This document shows, piece by piece, positions 47,401-58,174 of a stretch of 64,000 nucleotides of DNA. The position numbers and the translations under genes were made by a program. Positions within the stretch are counted from its first letter, which is position 1, and each line of letters begins with the position of its first letter. Source of the DNA: Hymenopellis radicata (taxonomy: Eukaryota; Basidiomycota; Agaricomycetes; Agaricales; Physalacriaceae); assembly GCA_015501595.1 (NCBI GenBank), contig JADNRX010000070.1:62001-126000 (forward strand), written 5' to 3'. The notes below the pieces were generated by a model. That model worked only from the letters and a program-made list of their open reading frames with translations. It was not told the DNA's origin and searched no databases.

Positions 47401-48375
47401 ATACCAATTCGTCCGTAGTAGCTGTTGCCATTTATGCAGACCGTCCGACATCCCGCAGTCACAATAACGGTAGGCGACCGTATGTACCCCAGTGACGTGT
47501 AATACAGTCATCAATCTGGGAGTCGCGTCGGGGTATGTACACGGAGCGCCTTGGTGCCCGATCTGGTACACTAGTCCAAGTTCGTGAAGCGTTGTACGCT
47601 CCCACGAACCATTACGCCATATCTAACCCTCACGTATTAACAAATAGATTCACGTAGAGCTAAAGGTTCCCATACCTCGATGAAATGTAAAGGCGCTCTT
47701 GCGTGGCGGTCCAAACAGCATTGAGAACACTCCAGGAAGTCGCCACAGCTGAGACAGCGAAAAGCTCGCTCTTCCTGAGCGACTACCGGCCCCTCCACAT
47801 CATCCTCGACATTGAGAGTCTTCCCACATGTACTGCACCTACAGCGGCCGGTAGCATCACCAAGACCGTGGCGGCGCAGCGTCTCCTCGATGAACAGATT
47901 CAAAAACGGTTTCCACTCAGCCATGGGGTCGTCCTACAATCACAATCAGTATACTTCAATCGACAACGCGTGAGCAGACACGTACCGAGGGATTCCGCTT
48001 CCGCTTGCTGCCCACGTTGGATTCCTCCTCGTCTCCGCCGTCACCATCCTCCTCCTCCCCTCCATCGCCGTCGTAGTACGGCTCACCATTCACGTCCAGG
48101 GCAGTGTAAGAAGGCCCCATCTCGTGAGGATGATCGTGGTGGTCCGCCATGGCCGAGCTGTCGAAGTCCATTGACATGAACTCGTCTTCAAGGTCGCCCG
48201 GCGATATGTCCTCCGAACTGCGAACGCCCTCCACTACCTGAGACGCCACCAAGCCCTGCACGTCGTAAAACAACGAGTGGTCATGGCTAACGACAAGTGT
48301 TGCATCCGCGTCCTGTACGGTTCCAAAATTACGACGCTTGCGCCCTCGCGGCGCCTGGGTGGCAGTTGGGTCCAT
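44460..48375 (-). pseudogene. KDZ (Kyakuja/Dileera/Zisupton) transposase, frame-broken
   Basis: The minus-strand gene starts at the ATG at 48375 with a basic/acidic N-terminus. A CxC2-type cysteine domain follows (CSTCGKTL, CLSCGDFLECSQCCLDRH, then PLHFIEVW), then YQIGHQGAPCTYPDA and YRYCDCG. The catalytic region has ARHEIM..LGDLQKGERY, NTDFVLYTVLSRL, VTYDIACQYKKHFFERI, TWGLPVWHGNVHDPYC, GKTDGEGPERVWSILNPMS and ARHDDIEDKVNLHNFLKN. The C-terminal part is helical and Arg-rich, ending at 44460. The frame changes between NTDFVLYTVL and the YDIACQY block, so it is probably inactive unless that is a sequencing error. Several short introns are plausible. KDZ transposases are common in mushroom genomes. 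Confidence 0.8.
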
Positions 48376-49914
48376 GGGAAGAGTCGGTACTGGCGAGCGT
48401 GAAACACGGCCGAGTCAGTCAGGCCGGTAGCCAACAGGACAGGAAAACAAGGTAGCGGCATGACGGCCGGGTGCTCAACGTTCAGGAGCAAGTGCGTTAT
48501 TGCTCCCGTCTATCACGTGTATGATCATGATCATAGTTAGCGCGCCGCGATTATTTCAAGACAGTGCATACATCTGCATACATTCACAACTTTGCGCGTG
48601 TAATACAACTGAACACCTGTCCCTTCTTAACCCTCTGCATATAACTCCCATCCACCACCATTGGAACCAACTGGCCCTTCCCAACGCGACGCCACCAACA
48701 ATTGTCATAGTAGGCGTTCCTTTCTCCATGGATCAAACAAGGTCCCGCCACGCAGCCTTGGCATGCTAAATATAAGGGATCAGTGATCAGCATTCACGCG
48801 AGACTAGGATAGTACTGAACTGGTGTGGCATCGACTGGCGGTGTTAGTTACGGCCATACTGGCCCAGTATTCTTCGATACTCTCTCCACACGGCTTCATG
48901 TATGCTCGATGGGGGGGGGGGGGATGCTTTTGCTTGGACGTGTCTCAAGTCCCGGGCATTCCTTTTATCAGTCCGCCAGGTGTGCTTATCGGTACATCAG
49001 GCCAATACTCACGAATTTCAACTGCGTTCTGGCGGTCCTACAGATGTGCCTATCCGATAAACTAGCTACCCAGACAATACCCTACGCCCAAGCCTGCGCC
49101 TCGTCAAGCGCGAAGATAAAGTCGTTAAAGGCATTATCCCCTACGCGCAAGCAAAGCGCAAGGGAAAGTAGGCCCTTCATTCGATCTCCAAGCTGCATTG
49201 CTACTCGTCGTTGAGATTCTCAAGGCCGCCGCAATTTGTCAATACAACACACCTGCGGCGAGGACCAAAACATCGGCCATTTCAAAGCATCCCATTTCCA
49301 CCAGAACGGGCGCCAAGTCGAGGGAAGAGGCAAATTTCAACCACTGGTGAACTTTATAGCCGAGTTCGGGCTCATCCTCCGCCTCACTGACGTCTGGCGA
49401 GGTAGACGGGGACGGCGGACCCTCTACAGAACACGTCCAAAGTTCAGTAAGGCGCTTAAGATCTTAGGGTGGCTCACCATCGGGAATTTGGTCGGTACTG
49501 AACGGCTGGTCAAACACGCCGAGATCTAGAAGGATTGAACGGTTAAAGTCGCGTTCCTAATGGTTGCAAATTAGGCACTCACATTGACCATATTGTTGAA
49601 CAGCCCGGCGTGTGATCAGGCGATGAGCGTTGACATATGCACGTATCCTAGAGCGAGCTTGGACGCTGACTGAGTTCAGGCTGCTTGGGAGGTCGTCAAA
49701 CGTGAGGACGTGGTCCATAAGTTGGCGGATGTCAAAAATAGGATGGACGTAGATTTCGGACAAGTGGTATATAGAGTCCGTGACACGATATGATGATCAA
49801 AATGCAATTGGAACTCCGCTCGCCAACATCCGCGACGATTCAAGAATGGTTCAGGCAAGTCAGACTACATTCACGTATTTTATTGGGAGCACAATCTATG
49901 TACTAAACCATCGC
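48376..49914. other. Region without a recognised gene
   Basis: It contains a run of 13 G at 48911-48923. A minus-strand ORF at 49557-49763 (HPIFDIRQLMDHVLTFDDL) has coding character and may be an exon of a broken gene continuing around 49500, but no family could be assigned and splice joins are unclear. Confidence 0.35.
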
Positions 49915-50470
49915 TCAGAACCGTGGCAAATCGAGAATACAAGCTGCGAAGGCTGATTTCACCTGGGGATCTATGGCCTCCCCCGGCCTGACCTTGTAAA
50001 TGTCCTCGGACCGCTTCTTTGACCACAACATCACTGCAGCAACACGATATCTCTCCCTAAGAACCTGCCTTTGGAGTGCCGCTATAATCCAACATCAGCT
50101 CGATTAGACAGCACAGCAGATAGGCTGTACTCACGAATTTTGAACCTCGTTTCGAGTGCCTCCGCCTCCTCCATCCGTAGCGTGGCGCAAACGCTCTTCA
50201 AGGCCTTCCAGTTTGTTCCGCAGTTGAGCAGGCCTAACCCAGTTCGATACAGGCCTTCATACTCCCATTTGACGACTAACCGGCCATGTGGCGCAGGTCA
50301 TCAACAGTATAGACGCCGCAGTCGTTGAATCGCTGCAAGAGGAAGAACGCGTTGATGCTCAGCAGCTTCTTCGTGAACTCTACGCGCGCTGTACGCGAGG
50401 TCAGCCATATCAGGCGAATACGGAAATGGTAGACGCACCTTTTCCAGTAACTGGCCTCTTCCAATGCGTG
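49915..50470 (-). pseudogene. Exon remnants of an unknown gene
   Basis: Successive minus-strand pieces are RFNDCGVYTVDDLRHMAG (ending at a GTTAGT donor near 50278), LLNCGTNWKALKSVCATLRM plus EEAEALETRF (ending at GTGAGT near 50132), and LRERYRVAAVMLWSKKRSED followed by VKSAFAACILDLPRF and TGA at 49915. Introns are plausible and the last two exons join sensibly. The family was not recognised and the 5' end is missing. Confidence 0.4.
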
Positions 50471-50559
50471 CGCAAGTCACTGAGGTGACAGCGCAGGACC
50501 CTGCATCCCTAAATGAGCTCGATTCAACATTGGATGAATCGCTCCTACACACCTTTGGG

Positions 50560-51310
50560 CCGTGAGCGAAGGATGATCCAAGAGTTCACGACGGTTGAAG
50601 GCTGCGCGTGGCGTATTGGCTGACATGGTGGTCGGGATGTAAGGGAGCAAGTTGGACCATGTTGGGTCCTGGGCTGTCCCTACGTCGCATTTCCAATGGA
50701 CATTCTTCTGGAATAACAAAATGGGGCGCAGAAAATACGAAATCACATTGCAACCGAACAGCCAGGGACTAACTATCTCGAATGACGCCTCGTGCTCAAT
50801 CTGTGCGTAGGCACGCAACATTTCCATAGTCACACACCTCGAAGGAGCGTGTTGTCGCGGGATACCAATTCGTCGCACCAGCTGTTGCCATTTATGAAGA
50901 CCGTCCCACAGCCCGCAGTCGCAATAACGGAACGCGACGGTCTGTACCCCAGTGACGTGTAGCACAGTCATCAATCTGGGAGTCGCGTCGGGGTATGTAC
51001 ACGGAGCTCCTTGGTGCCCGATCTGGTACACAAGTCCCAGTTCGTGAAGCGTTGTACGCCACCACGAACCATTACGCCACATCTAACCCGAAAGTATCGA
51101 CAAATCGAACAACGTAGAGGTAAAAGTTGCATACCTCGATGAAATGTAAAGGCACTGTTGCGTGGCGGTCCAAACAGCATTGAAAACACCCCTGGAATTC
51201 GCGACAGCTGAGACAGCGAAAAGCTCGCTCTTCCTGAGCGACTATCGACCCCTCCACCTCATCTCGAACATTGAGACGTCTTCCCACATGTACAGCGGCT
51301 CGTAGCATCC
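50560..51310 (-). pseudogene. Truncated, chimeric second copy of the KDZ N-terminal region
   Basis: From 51290 leftward it repeats the CxC2 domain of the KDZ gene (CCLDRHATVPLHFIEV, YQIGHQGAPCTYPDA, YRYCDCGLWDGLHKW). At about 50808 it stops matching the first copy and continues with sequence that also occurs at 51310-51530, the 3' flank of the next gene. The copy is therefore a fragment of KDZ joined to a duplicated piece of neighbouring DNA. Confidence 0.7.
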
Positions 51311-51514
51311 AGTAGTTCGCGACGGTCGGAATTCGCGCGCGGGGATGGTTGACATGGCGGTTAGAATGCGAACGAGCAGCGGCTGGTCAAAGCCGTCCAT
51401 CGACTAACCCAAAATGGCATTTGAAACGGACTTTCTTCTGGAACGCGAGTGTGCGGCCAGCGCAGAAAATACGAATTCAAATTAGACCGAATTGCCAGGG
51501 ACTAACTATACGAA

Positions 51515-52204
51515 TTACACCTCGTGCTCGATGCGGAGCGGCTTTGCGAAGGCCCGCAAGGCCGTGCGGAACCTCTGCCAGCCATTGGCTGGAAGCAAGA
51601 GGGCCTTGCGAAGGGCTTCCCGTGGAGGTTGTCGCGAATCTCCAAAGACAGGAATAACAAGTCATCGCCGGTGGTGACACTCATGCCGTTCAAGGTGGGC
51701 TCAGGCGTAGGAACGCAGAGTCTACCAGGAATCTCTTGACGGCATCGGCGATGAACGTGGCATCTGCGTCGTGGGCGATCCAGCTGCCAGCGACATATTC
51801 CTTGGTATCGAATCCGACTGCAGAGACATAATGAGTACGATGGTACATGTCGAAGCTTTATACATACGACTCACCGAGATATTTCTGAGCTGATCCAAGT
51901 TCATAGTCACTGATGGGGCGTCGCAGCTGAAGGATGCGACGACGGACCAAGCTGACGAAGACGTGAGGAAACAGTGGCTGGGCAAAGAAAGAGATGCGTA
52001 CCGACGATGGCTGGTCGTCTGGGCTGTCATCTTGGACGTATCGAGAGCGCGCTTGAACAAGTGCGGGCGGTTTGAACCTAGGTTTGCAACCGCCCGTACT
52101 CATACGAGCCGCGTAGGTTTTTTGACGGGAGACTGGGGGTGCTTGCGCTTCGGCGACGCAGACACGGACACTCGCGAGGGAGAACTCGGCTTGGAGCCCG
52201 CCAT
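51515..52204 (-). pseudogene. Hypothetical gene with several single-base frame breaks
   Basis: The ATG at 52204 opens SVSASPKRKHPQSPVKKP, a basic, nuclear-type N-terminus. Further pieces in other frames are ISFFAQPLFPHVFVSLVRRR, EYVAGSWIAHDADATFIADA, SVTTGDDLLFLSLEIRDNL and ALLLPANGWQRFRTALRAFA, ending at TAA 51515. One break (near 51613) is cured by restoring a fourth G in a GGG run. Agaricomycete genomes hold many proteins of this general layout; function is unknown. Confidence 0.45.
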
Positions 52205-52313
52205 GGTGATCGTCGCAGTGAAAGAGGCACTGGAACCCAAAAAGGCAGGCGGAAGATCATACGGCCAGGTAGGCAAGGGTAGGAAGGGATTGATCATGGT
52301 GCGATGTCATTGG

Positions 52314-52995
52314 TCACAGAGATTGATACAAGAATTGACGTTTGTCGTGAACAACATCTATAATTAAAAGCAATGGGTCCTCGGTGACCTTGTCAGAGAA
52401 ATCAGACACAATGTCGACGACCTGAGTAAACCGACGGAGGTCCGTCATTGCGTTCCTCCAGTCCTCGGATTCCTGCCCGACAAGTTTTGCAATCTGTAGG
52501 CAAATGGCATAGGCTTCCGCGCGCAGTGTAATCATTCGGGTCTTGAGATCATCAATATACTTGTCCGCGTCGTGGTCTTTATCCAAAATTGTGGCGTAGA
52601 TGCGCTCTCCATATTCGTAGAGCGACACATCCACGTCACGCAGGAGGCGTAGACGAAGCCTTCTAACCGTGATTTGAGGGTCGAAAGCTCGCTTCGCCGT
52701 GGTGCTTGGAGGTGACCTAAAGCCAGAACAGCTGTCAATGATCGGGATGTTGAAGTCATTAATCGGCGTACACGCATTTGGTTGATGAGGCGGAGGGTTG
52801 TTGCCCAACTTCAGAAGCCTCAGCATTGTGATACTTCAGATGTTTTTTATCGAGTATCAGAGCCTTGTTTCTACTGACATGAATGACGAGCGGACAGACA
52901 AGAATGCGAGCATACTTATTATAATACTTCTGGTCATACTGAGCACGCGCTCGGCGTCTGTCTTCTGGCGTCTTGTGAATCTTCTTCCGAACCAT
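52314..52995 (-). CDS. Hypothetical protein with basic N-terminus
   Basis: The ATG at 52995 starts MVRKKIHKTPEDRRRARAQY, a highly basic helix with similarity to short KxTPExRR segments seen in many agaricomycete proteins. The second part (52826-52314) reads a charged, helical sequence with DDLKTRMITLRAEAYAICLQ and DLRRFTQVVDIVSDFSDKV, ending at TAA. The two parts are in different frames, and the joining intron around 52830-52900 was not resolved. Function is unknown. Confidence 0.4.
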
Positions 52996-53289
52996 GAGGG
53001 ATATGAACAGCTCTACAAGACAGAGCAAGTCAGTGCGAGAAAAGAGGTGGAAATGGATACGAACGTAGGGCGATGATGGTTCGGATGTAAGTAGTGTAAA
53101 GTGATCGCTTTCCTAATTCCCATGTTCGTTACGAGATTTTGAAATGTCGAAGGGCGGGCTGAGAAGTGTCGAGACTACGCCTTTCATTGCACTGGGAAAC
53201 ATATCTTCATTTACTGAGGCTGGTTTGTTGCCTACAAGTCCCGCCTTGCTGCTCAGCGTCGACTCCAGCAAGGGAAGGTTTGTTACGAG

Positions 53290-54255
53290 TAGAGACCTCA
53301 ACGAGTCACCGGGTCACCGAGTCATCTGGTGACTCGACTCGCGTCGGGCACGTCGGCGTTCGCACTCGCGTGACTCACGAGTCACGTACTCACGAGTCTG
53401 AGCGCGAGTCTGGGTATGGCTCTGCCGACCGTGAGTCATCATAGGATGACTCACCAATATTTAGAGATGTATTTAAACTATATTTACAAAATTTTTTCAA
53501 AGCAAATGGTCCGCAACGTCTCGAGAACGAGACGTGCGCGATTATCTTGCCAGATCCGGCGACGCGGGCCGAGATCCGAGAGGACGCGTAAGCGTCTGAT
53601 CGGGTGTGCTCTCTCTCTTCTTACCACCACCACGACCACCTGGGGGGCGACGATTGTCGCCCCCGCTGCTCTGACGATTGTCAGGCAGCCACTGGGGTGT
53701 GTCTCTGGCCTTGGCTCTGTGCTGAGCCTTCTGCTGCTGTCTCTGCGACGGCAGCAGGGCACACGACGACTGGACCGTGATCTGGAGTTCTGGACGACTT
53801 CCCAGACGACAATGACTACGACCACGACTGGATTGCGGCGCTGACACCACGATGAGGAGGAGGACGCGATGCGGTGAGGAGGCGGAGGAGGACGCGATGT
53901 GATGAGGCGGCGGATGGATCCATCAACGACGACGACCACCACTACCACTCCCCTCACCACCACCACCCCTCACCATCACCACCACCACCACCCCATCCTC
54001 ATGCCCAACTGACTGTCCCCGTGCCATTGCCCGGGGATGCTCGCTGGGCATGAATATTTGGGGTAAGACTCGCGAGTACTCACGAGTATCCGAGATGACT
54101 CGGACTCGGTGGTGATGACTCGCGAGTGGACTCGCGATGACTCGTAAGTCATCGCAAGTCGAGTCCGACGCGAGTCTGAACTGGACTTCTTTTGGCGTGA
54201 GTACTCACGTCACGAGTCGCGAGTCTGACTCGTGTTGGACTCGTTGAGGTCTCTA
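53290..54255. mobile_element. 966-bp TIR element, 8-bp target duplication, GAGTCAC ends
   Basis: The 18-bp terminal inverted repeat TAGAGACCTCAACGAGTC is perfect, and the duplication GTTACGAG is perfect (53282-53289 and 54256-54263). Subterminal zones consist of CGAGTCAC and CACGAGTC repeats. Internally there is GGACGCGTAAGC at 53582, a CTCTCTCTTCTTACCACCAC segment, a (CAC)n-rich stretch at 53930-53995 and a hairpin at 53999-54053. No transposase is present. It is the best-preserved of the three sibling elements. Confidence 0.92.
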
Positions 54256-54263
54256 GTTACGAG

Positions 54264-55640
54264 ATTTTGCCCCGGTGAAAGGTGAACTCTCGAGATTGTA
54301 GAGTGGGATGGTCATTACTTAAAGGTCTTATTGCAGATTAACAGGGGGCTCATAATGATTTACAGCGCCGCCCCCACCCCGCTGAACGTCAATTCAAGAG
54401 AAGGGCGGGTGATCGGGCCGAGATCCGGACAAGCTTCAGGAATGCACGGCGGTAGATTTGGACAAAAGACTATGAATTTTTCGGCTACAGATTACACCCT
54501 GGTGACATCAAGTCTAACAATTCGTCTGTCGGCGCACGCCAGGAGATACTGCGAGCACGCATGTTCATACGTGGCGTAGGAATTGTAGATCGCGCCGGGA
54601 ATTCCACATAGTGGATCGCAGCTTCAATACTATAACAAAACACATGAGCAGGTGGATTGATCGAAGTCAAGACTTACTAGGTGGAGTATACCCCAGGCCT
54701 GGTCCCGGTGTACACGACGTGCCATTTTGTGCTGGAGCCAGCGCTAAGGGGGGTGATGGCGGAAAATACCTGCAATTCGGGTTGAGGGAGGCGGACAGCG
54801 TTGAACGTTGATACGCACAGTACAGTTTGGAAGCAGAAAGGCTACATTTTGCGAATTCTGTACGACCTCTAGACCGAAAGACATGTCTAAACAAGACACC
54901 AAGTACTTAGAAGTCTACGCTAAAGACTTACAGGAGACTCTCTTAGGACGCGAAGAGACTCCTAGGTGGCCAATACGCGCCTACGGACCGAACTACCGAA
55001 ACCCGGCATTTCCCGTAACGTTCTACAGAAACCTTAAAACGTACCTGAATATCAAATACTCAATGCGCCCGGGTATGTTACTACAACCCGATGAGCCTCG
55101 AGTTCGACTCGATTACGCTTCATAAAAGATAAGTACTTAAACAAGGTGTTTAGACAAAACCTCAAAGACAAGTCCAGAAGTCAGAAGTTGTTCAGAATGT
55201 GTACCAAGTGTACCCATGGACCCTCACGTACCACGTATCGGGATCTCTACGGACCCGTATCGTCCCTGAGTATGAGTCAGGAAACTTCACCGGAATCAAG
55301 CCGGCTTGCATTTAATTCCGAGTGGCGCAGTACGCCACATGGACCCGGCATTAAATAAGGCTCTGAACCATGCAGAGTCATGCAGAGCAATCAGGAACGG
55401 GAACAATTCAAGTCCCTCACTCTTGACTAGACCAACCAGTAAAACCACCATAGTGGCGTAGTTCCCAGAGATACCCTTGACAAGTTGGGTATCCTTTGAA
55501 AGCTACGAATCAGACCTTTCACCAGAACCTAAGTACAAGGGTACTTAGTTAGTACCCAGACCAGTAACAGCACTACGACGAGTCGGACCAGCTGGATTCC
55601 ACAAGGAACATCCTACCAGTTGAGCCCGGCGAGCACAAGG
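54264..55640 (+). other. Repeat-derived DNA with an ORF remnant
   Basis: A plus-strand frame at 54808-55122 has coding character (SKQDTKYLEVYAKDLQETLL and NPAFPVTFYRNLKTYLN), and a weaker frame follows to 55356. It precedes an LTR-like stretch and may be the end of a retroelement, but no protein family was recognised. Confidence 0.35.
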
Positions 55641-56780
55641 TGTTATATCAAATACCACCCAAAGCACGCAATCCGCAGGCGAAATGAGTCATCCGGGATA
55701 CAGTGCACCCGATAACATAGTCCCATAGGCCCGAAGAGTAAGTAGTTTATACCCGTATAGTCCCGGATTGTAGTATATAAAGGCCTGTACAACGTCGTAG
55801 TCAGTAGTTAATTTGCACCCGCGTATACAGCATAAGTGAAATACCAGTGTATCTTTGACTCGGAAACCATTGCTTCCACCCGGTTTAAGTTTATCAACCG
55901 ATCAGAACCTCCGTGAACCAGTAACAGTTTTACTTGGTGATCTTTGAGTTAGTACTCGGGAACTTTGCGAATAGCACTTGTGAAAGTCCCTCTGTCCCGA
56001 GACGGAGTTTAAACGACAGAAACAAGAGCTGTGGACAAGGTAACTTAAGAACCCTTGAAGTCACCGCGCTTGCAACTGCTTCGGATTCATATAAGAAGAC
56101 AGGCACCTGTGGTTAGTTTAGACCAACTTAGTGTACCCAAGCCCCGCGGATCTTTACGTACCCAAAGGCGATCTTGGTCCCTATACTCAGTTGAGTTAAA
56201 AGAGTGAATACACGAGATTAGTCAACCGGTTAGTCCTCGAGACTCAGTGTACTTGAGTGTCACCTCATTCGGCTAAGACCACGGGAACTTCCACTTCCCC
56301 GGAATCCCATAAGTTAAGAACCCCTAGCTCCCTCGAACTTGCACTTGTGCTAGTACAGGAAGTACATCACACCCCCCGTTTGGAACCTCCTTGAGTCACC
56401 AGATCTTGACTAAGGTTGTAATTCGTTACGAGTGATAAGGTCGGATCCTTGTACTTGTTCATTAGGGACTTCAGAAGTCCCGAGTGTTTGTTTTGTTTTG
56501 TGTTTGTGTGTTGGTTGTGTGTATTTCTGTGGTGTATTTCTGCACTGCACATCATATTTTGGAGCCCACCGCGAGGGGGCTTATCTGTTTTTAACTTGAG
56601 GATTCGGAATCCAAAGGTTACCCGCCAAAAACCAAAATTACTCCCAAAAGAACCTCGAATTCGCAGTCTTCGCGTTACACGCAAAGTCAGGCAGAGCGTT
56701 CACCTCCACCTAGACCAAGTGCGAGTACTTCAAGTGCTTCAACTAGTTCAGGTAGAGTTCTCAGACCAAGTTTAGCAGCC
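55641..56780 (+). mobile_element. LTR-like sequence, primer-binding-like site and gag start
   Basis: The sequence from about 55641 (TGTTATATC) has a TATATAAAGG box at about 55775 and no coding frame, like an LTR. At 56560-56577 is TGGAGCCCACCGCGAGGG, identical to 34841-34858 upstream of the Ty3 gag. A Ser/Pro-rich gag-like frame follows (TQSQAERSPPPRPSASTSSA) and is cut at about 56790 by a palindromic repeat element. The left LTR boundary is uncertain. Confidence 0.5.
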
Positions 56781-56790
56781 AATAAATACC

Positions 56791-57060
56791 TTTTTTGCCA
56801 AATAGGCCTGTCCACGGATACCTAGGATTTTGCCAAATAGTGTGTCCATCGACAGTCTGTCCACCGACACTTATTTGACAAATTAATCTAACTTATAGTC
56901 GACATGTATTTGCCAAATAGGAATTTTTTTCTTTTTCTTGCTCAACAGCTATTTGCCAAATAGGCTTTCTTTTCTTTTCTAAATGGACAGCTATTTGCCA
57001 AATAAGGCTTTTCTTCTTTTTTAGATGGACAGATATTTGTCAAATAAGCCTTTTTTATAC
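56791..57060. repeat. Cluster of TATTTGCCAAATA palindromes
   Basis: Copies or close variants lie at about 56795, 56829, 56872, 56907, 56950, 56992 and 57033, separated by pyrimidine-rich sequence and AAATGGACAG-type spacers. The first 95 bp (56791-56886) recur in inverted orientation at 63551-63646. Confidence 0.8.
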
Positions 57061-57793
57061 CCATGCTACAGATGTTCAGCAGGTATCTACAGGTATAGGT
57101 ACAGGTATGGGTACAAGGTATGGGGTATGGGTATAGGTACAGGTCTGCATACGTTCAGCAGATATCTGCATGCATCAGCAGATATCTGAATGCATGGATA
57201 GTAGGGGTATGGGGTACGGGTCTGGATCTGAGTACATTCAGCAGATATCTGCATGCATGAGTATGAGGTACTGTAGGCTTTTATTCAATTCATCGAGCCA
57301 TGTGACCTATAACTGATCTGATGAAATTATGGTTTCATTGATGGTAATTGCCAAAGCGGAGGCTGGTAGGGGCTCTGCCGAGGACTTTTTGAATTTCACT
57401 GCGACAGCTGTGACTTTTCGTCGATTTTGGCTTGCGTACTCATAACTGACAAATTGAATTAATATCTACAGTATAGGTATCCTTCCTTTTGGAAAACCTG
57501 CATTAGCACTGAATTCTTTTAAACAACTCAACTGTCGGTATGTTGTTCTGGCTCTTCAGTAGAGTATTGTTGAGCAATATTACTATGTACATTTCTGTCT
57601 CTTGCAAACAGACTGATCTGGATAAGTAACTGATGTTATAACAGTTAATACCAGTATTATTTAATATGTGTTACTAATGTAACCATTAAATACATGCAAA
57701 TCGTTCCCAGGAACGACATTTAACACGGGCGGGATCAACACCGAATCGGATATACTCGGCCTAGGACCACGCGTAATCAGAGACCATTCCGTA
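57061..57793. other. Non-coding repeat-rich sequence
   Basis: GGTATGGGTA-type degenerate repeats lie at 57085-57160, followed by three copies of CAGCAGATATCTG(C/A)ATGCAT between 57160 and 57260. No gene was seen. Confidence 0.5.
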
Positions 57794-57990
57794 TTACCGT
57801 TCACACTCTAAAATGTTGCTGCCAGTCTCGAGTGGGAAGATCTGCTTGCCCTGTCATTCTCCTTCAAGTTCCTTGCAACACTAACCAGCTCGGTGCCCTC
57901 AATGTTGTCAAGCATAATGATGTTCAGATCCGCTGCGACTCGGATCGCTTCGTCGACTTCCGCCTCGGACTGAACTTCGATGTCCAGAAG
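57794..57990 (-). pseudogene. Quinolinate phosphoribosyltransferase fragment
   Basis: The minus-strand frame reads LLDIEVQSEAEVDEAIRVAA, IIMLDNIEGTELVSVARNLK, then in a shifted frame FPLETGSNILE. In nicotinate-nucleotide pyrophosphorylase (the NAD synthesis step that turns quinolinate into NaMN) the order is EVEVQSxEEAxEA..GADxIMLDN......LLExSGGI, so three motifs are matched in order. Both ends are missing and the frame is broken, so it is a gene fragment lying among repeats, probably carried there by a transposon. Confidence 0.7.
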
Positions 57991-58113
57991 CCACCTTGTT
58001 CATCGAAGCACCTTCCGGAGTCACCGTCTGCAACAACCCACAGACATCTTGTTCGGGTCCTCGTATGAGTCATATCCGCAATCGTACGTCGTTGGGTGCG
58101 AACACGGGAACCG

Positions 58114-58174
58114 AAGAATAATTCCCCCTCGGAGGATTCGAACCTCCCGAGGCACCTTACTAGCGAGGGGGATA
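58114..58174 (-). repeat. tRNA-like 61-bp sequence, copy 1
   Basis: On the minus strand it has a perfect 7-bp acceptor-like stem (CCCCCTC with GAGGGGG) and a perfect T arm (GGAGG-TTCGAAT-CCTCC) with consensus B box GGTTCGAATCC. Only 17 bases lie between the 5' acceptor strand and the T arm, so D and anticodon arms are missing. It is identical to 59148-59208. Confidence 0.7.

Noticed and set aside
53416..53966. Two overlapping ORFs of 142 and 160 codons in the 966-bp element
   Set aside because: They are translations of CAC/GTG-rich repeat DNA on both strands with no protein family character.
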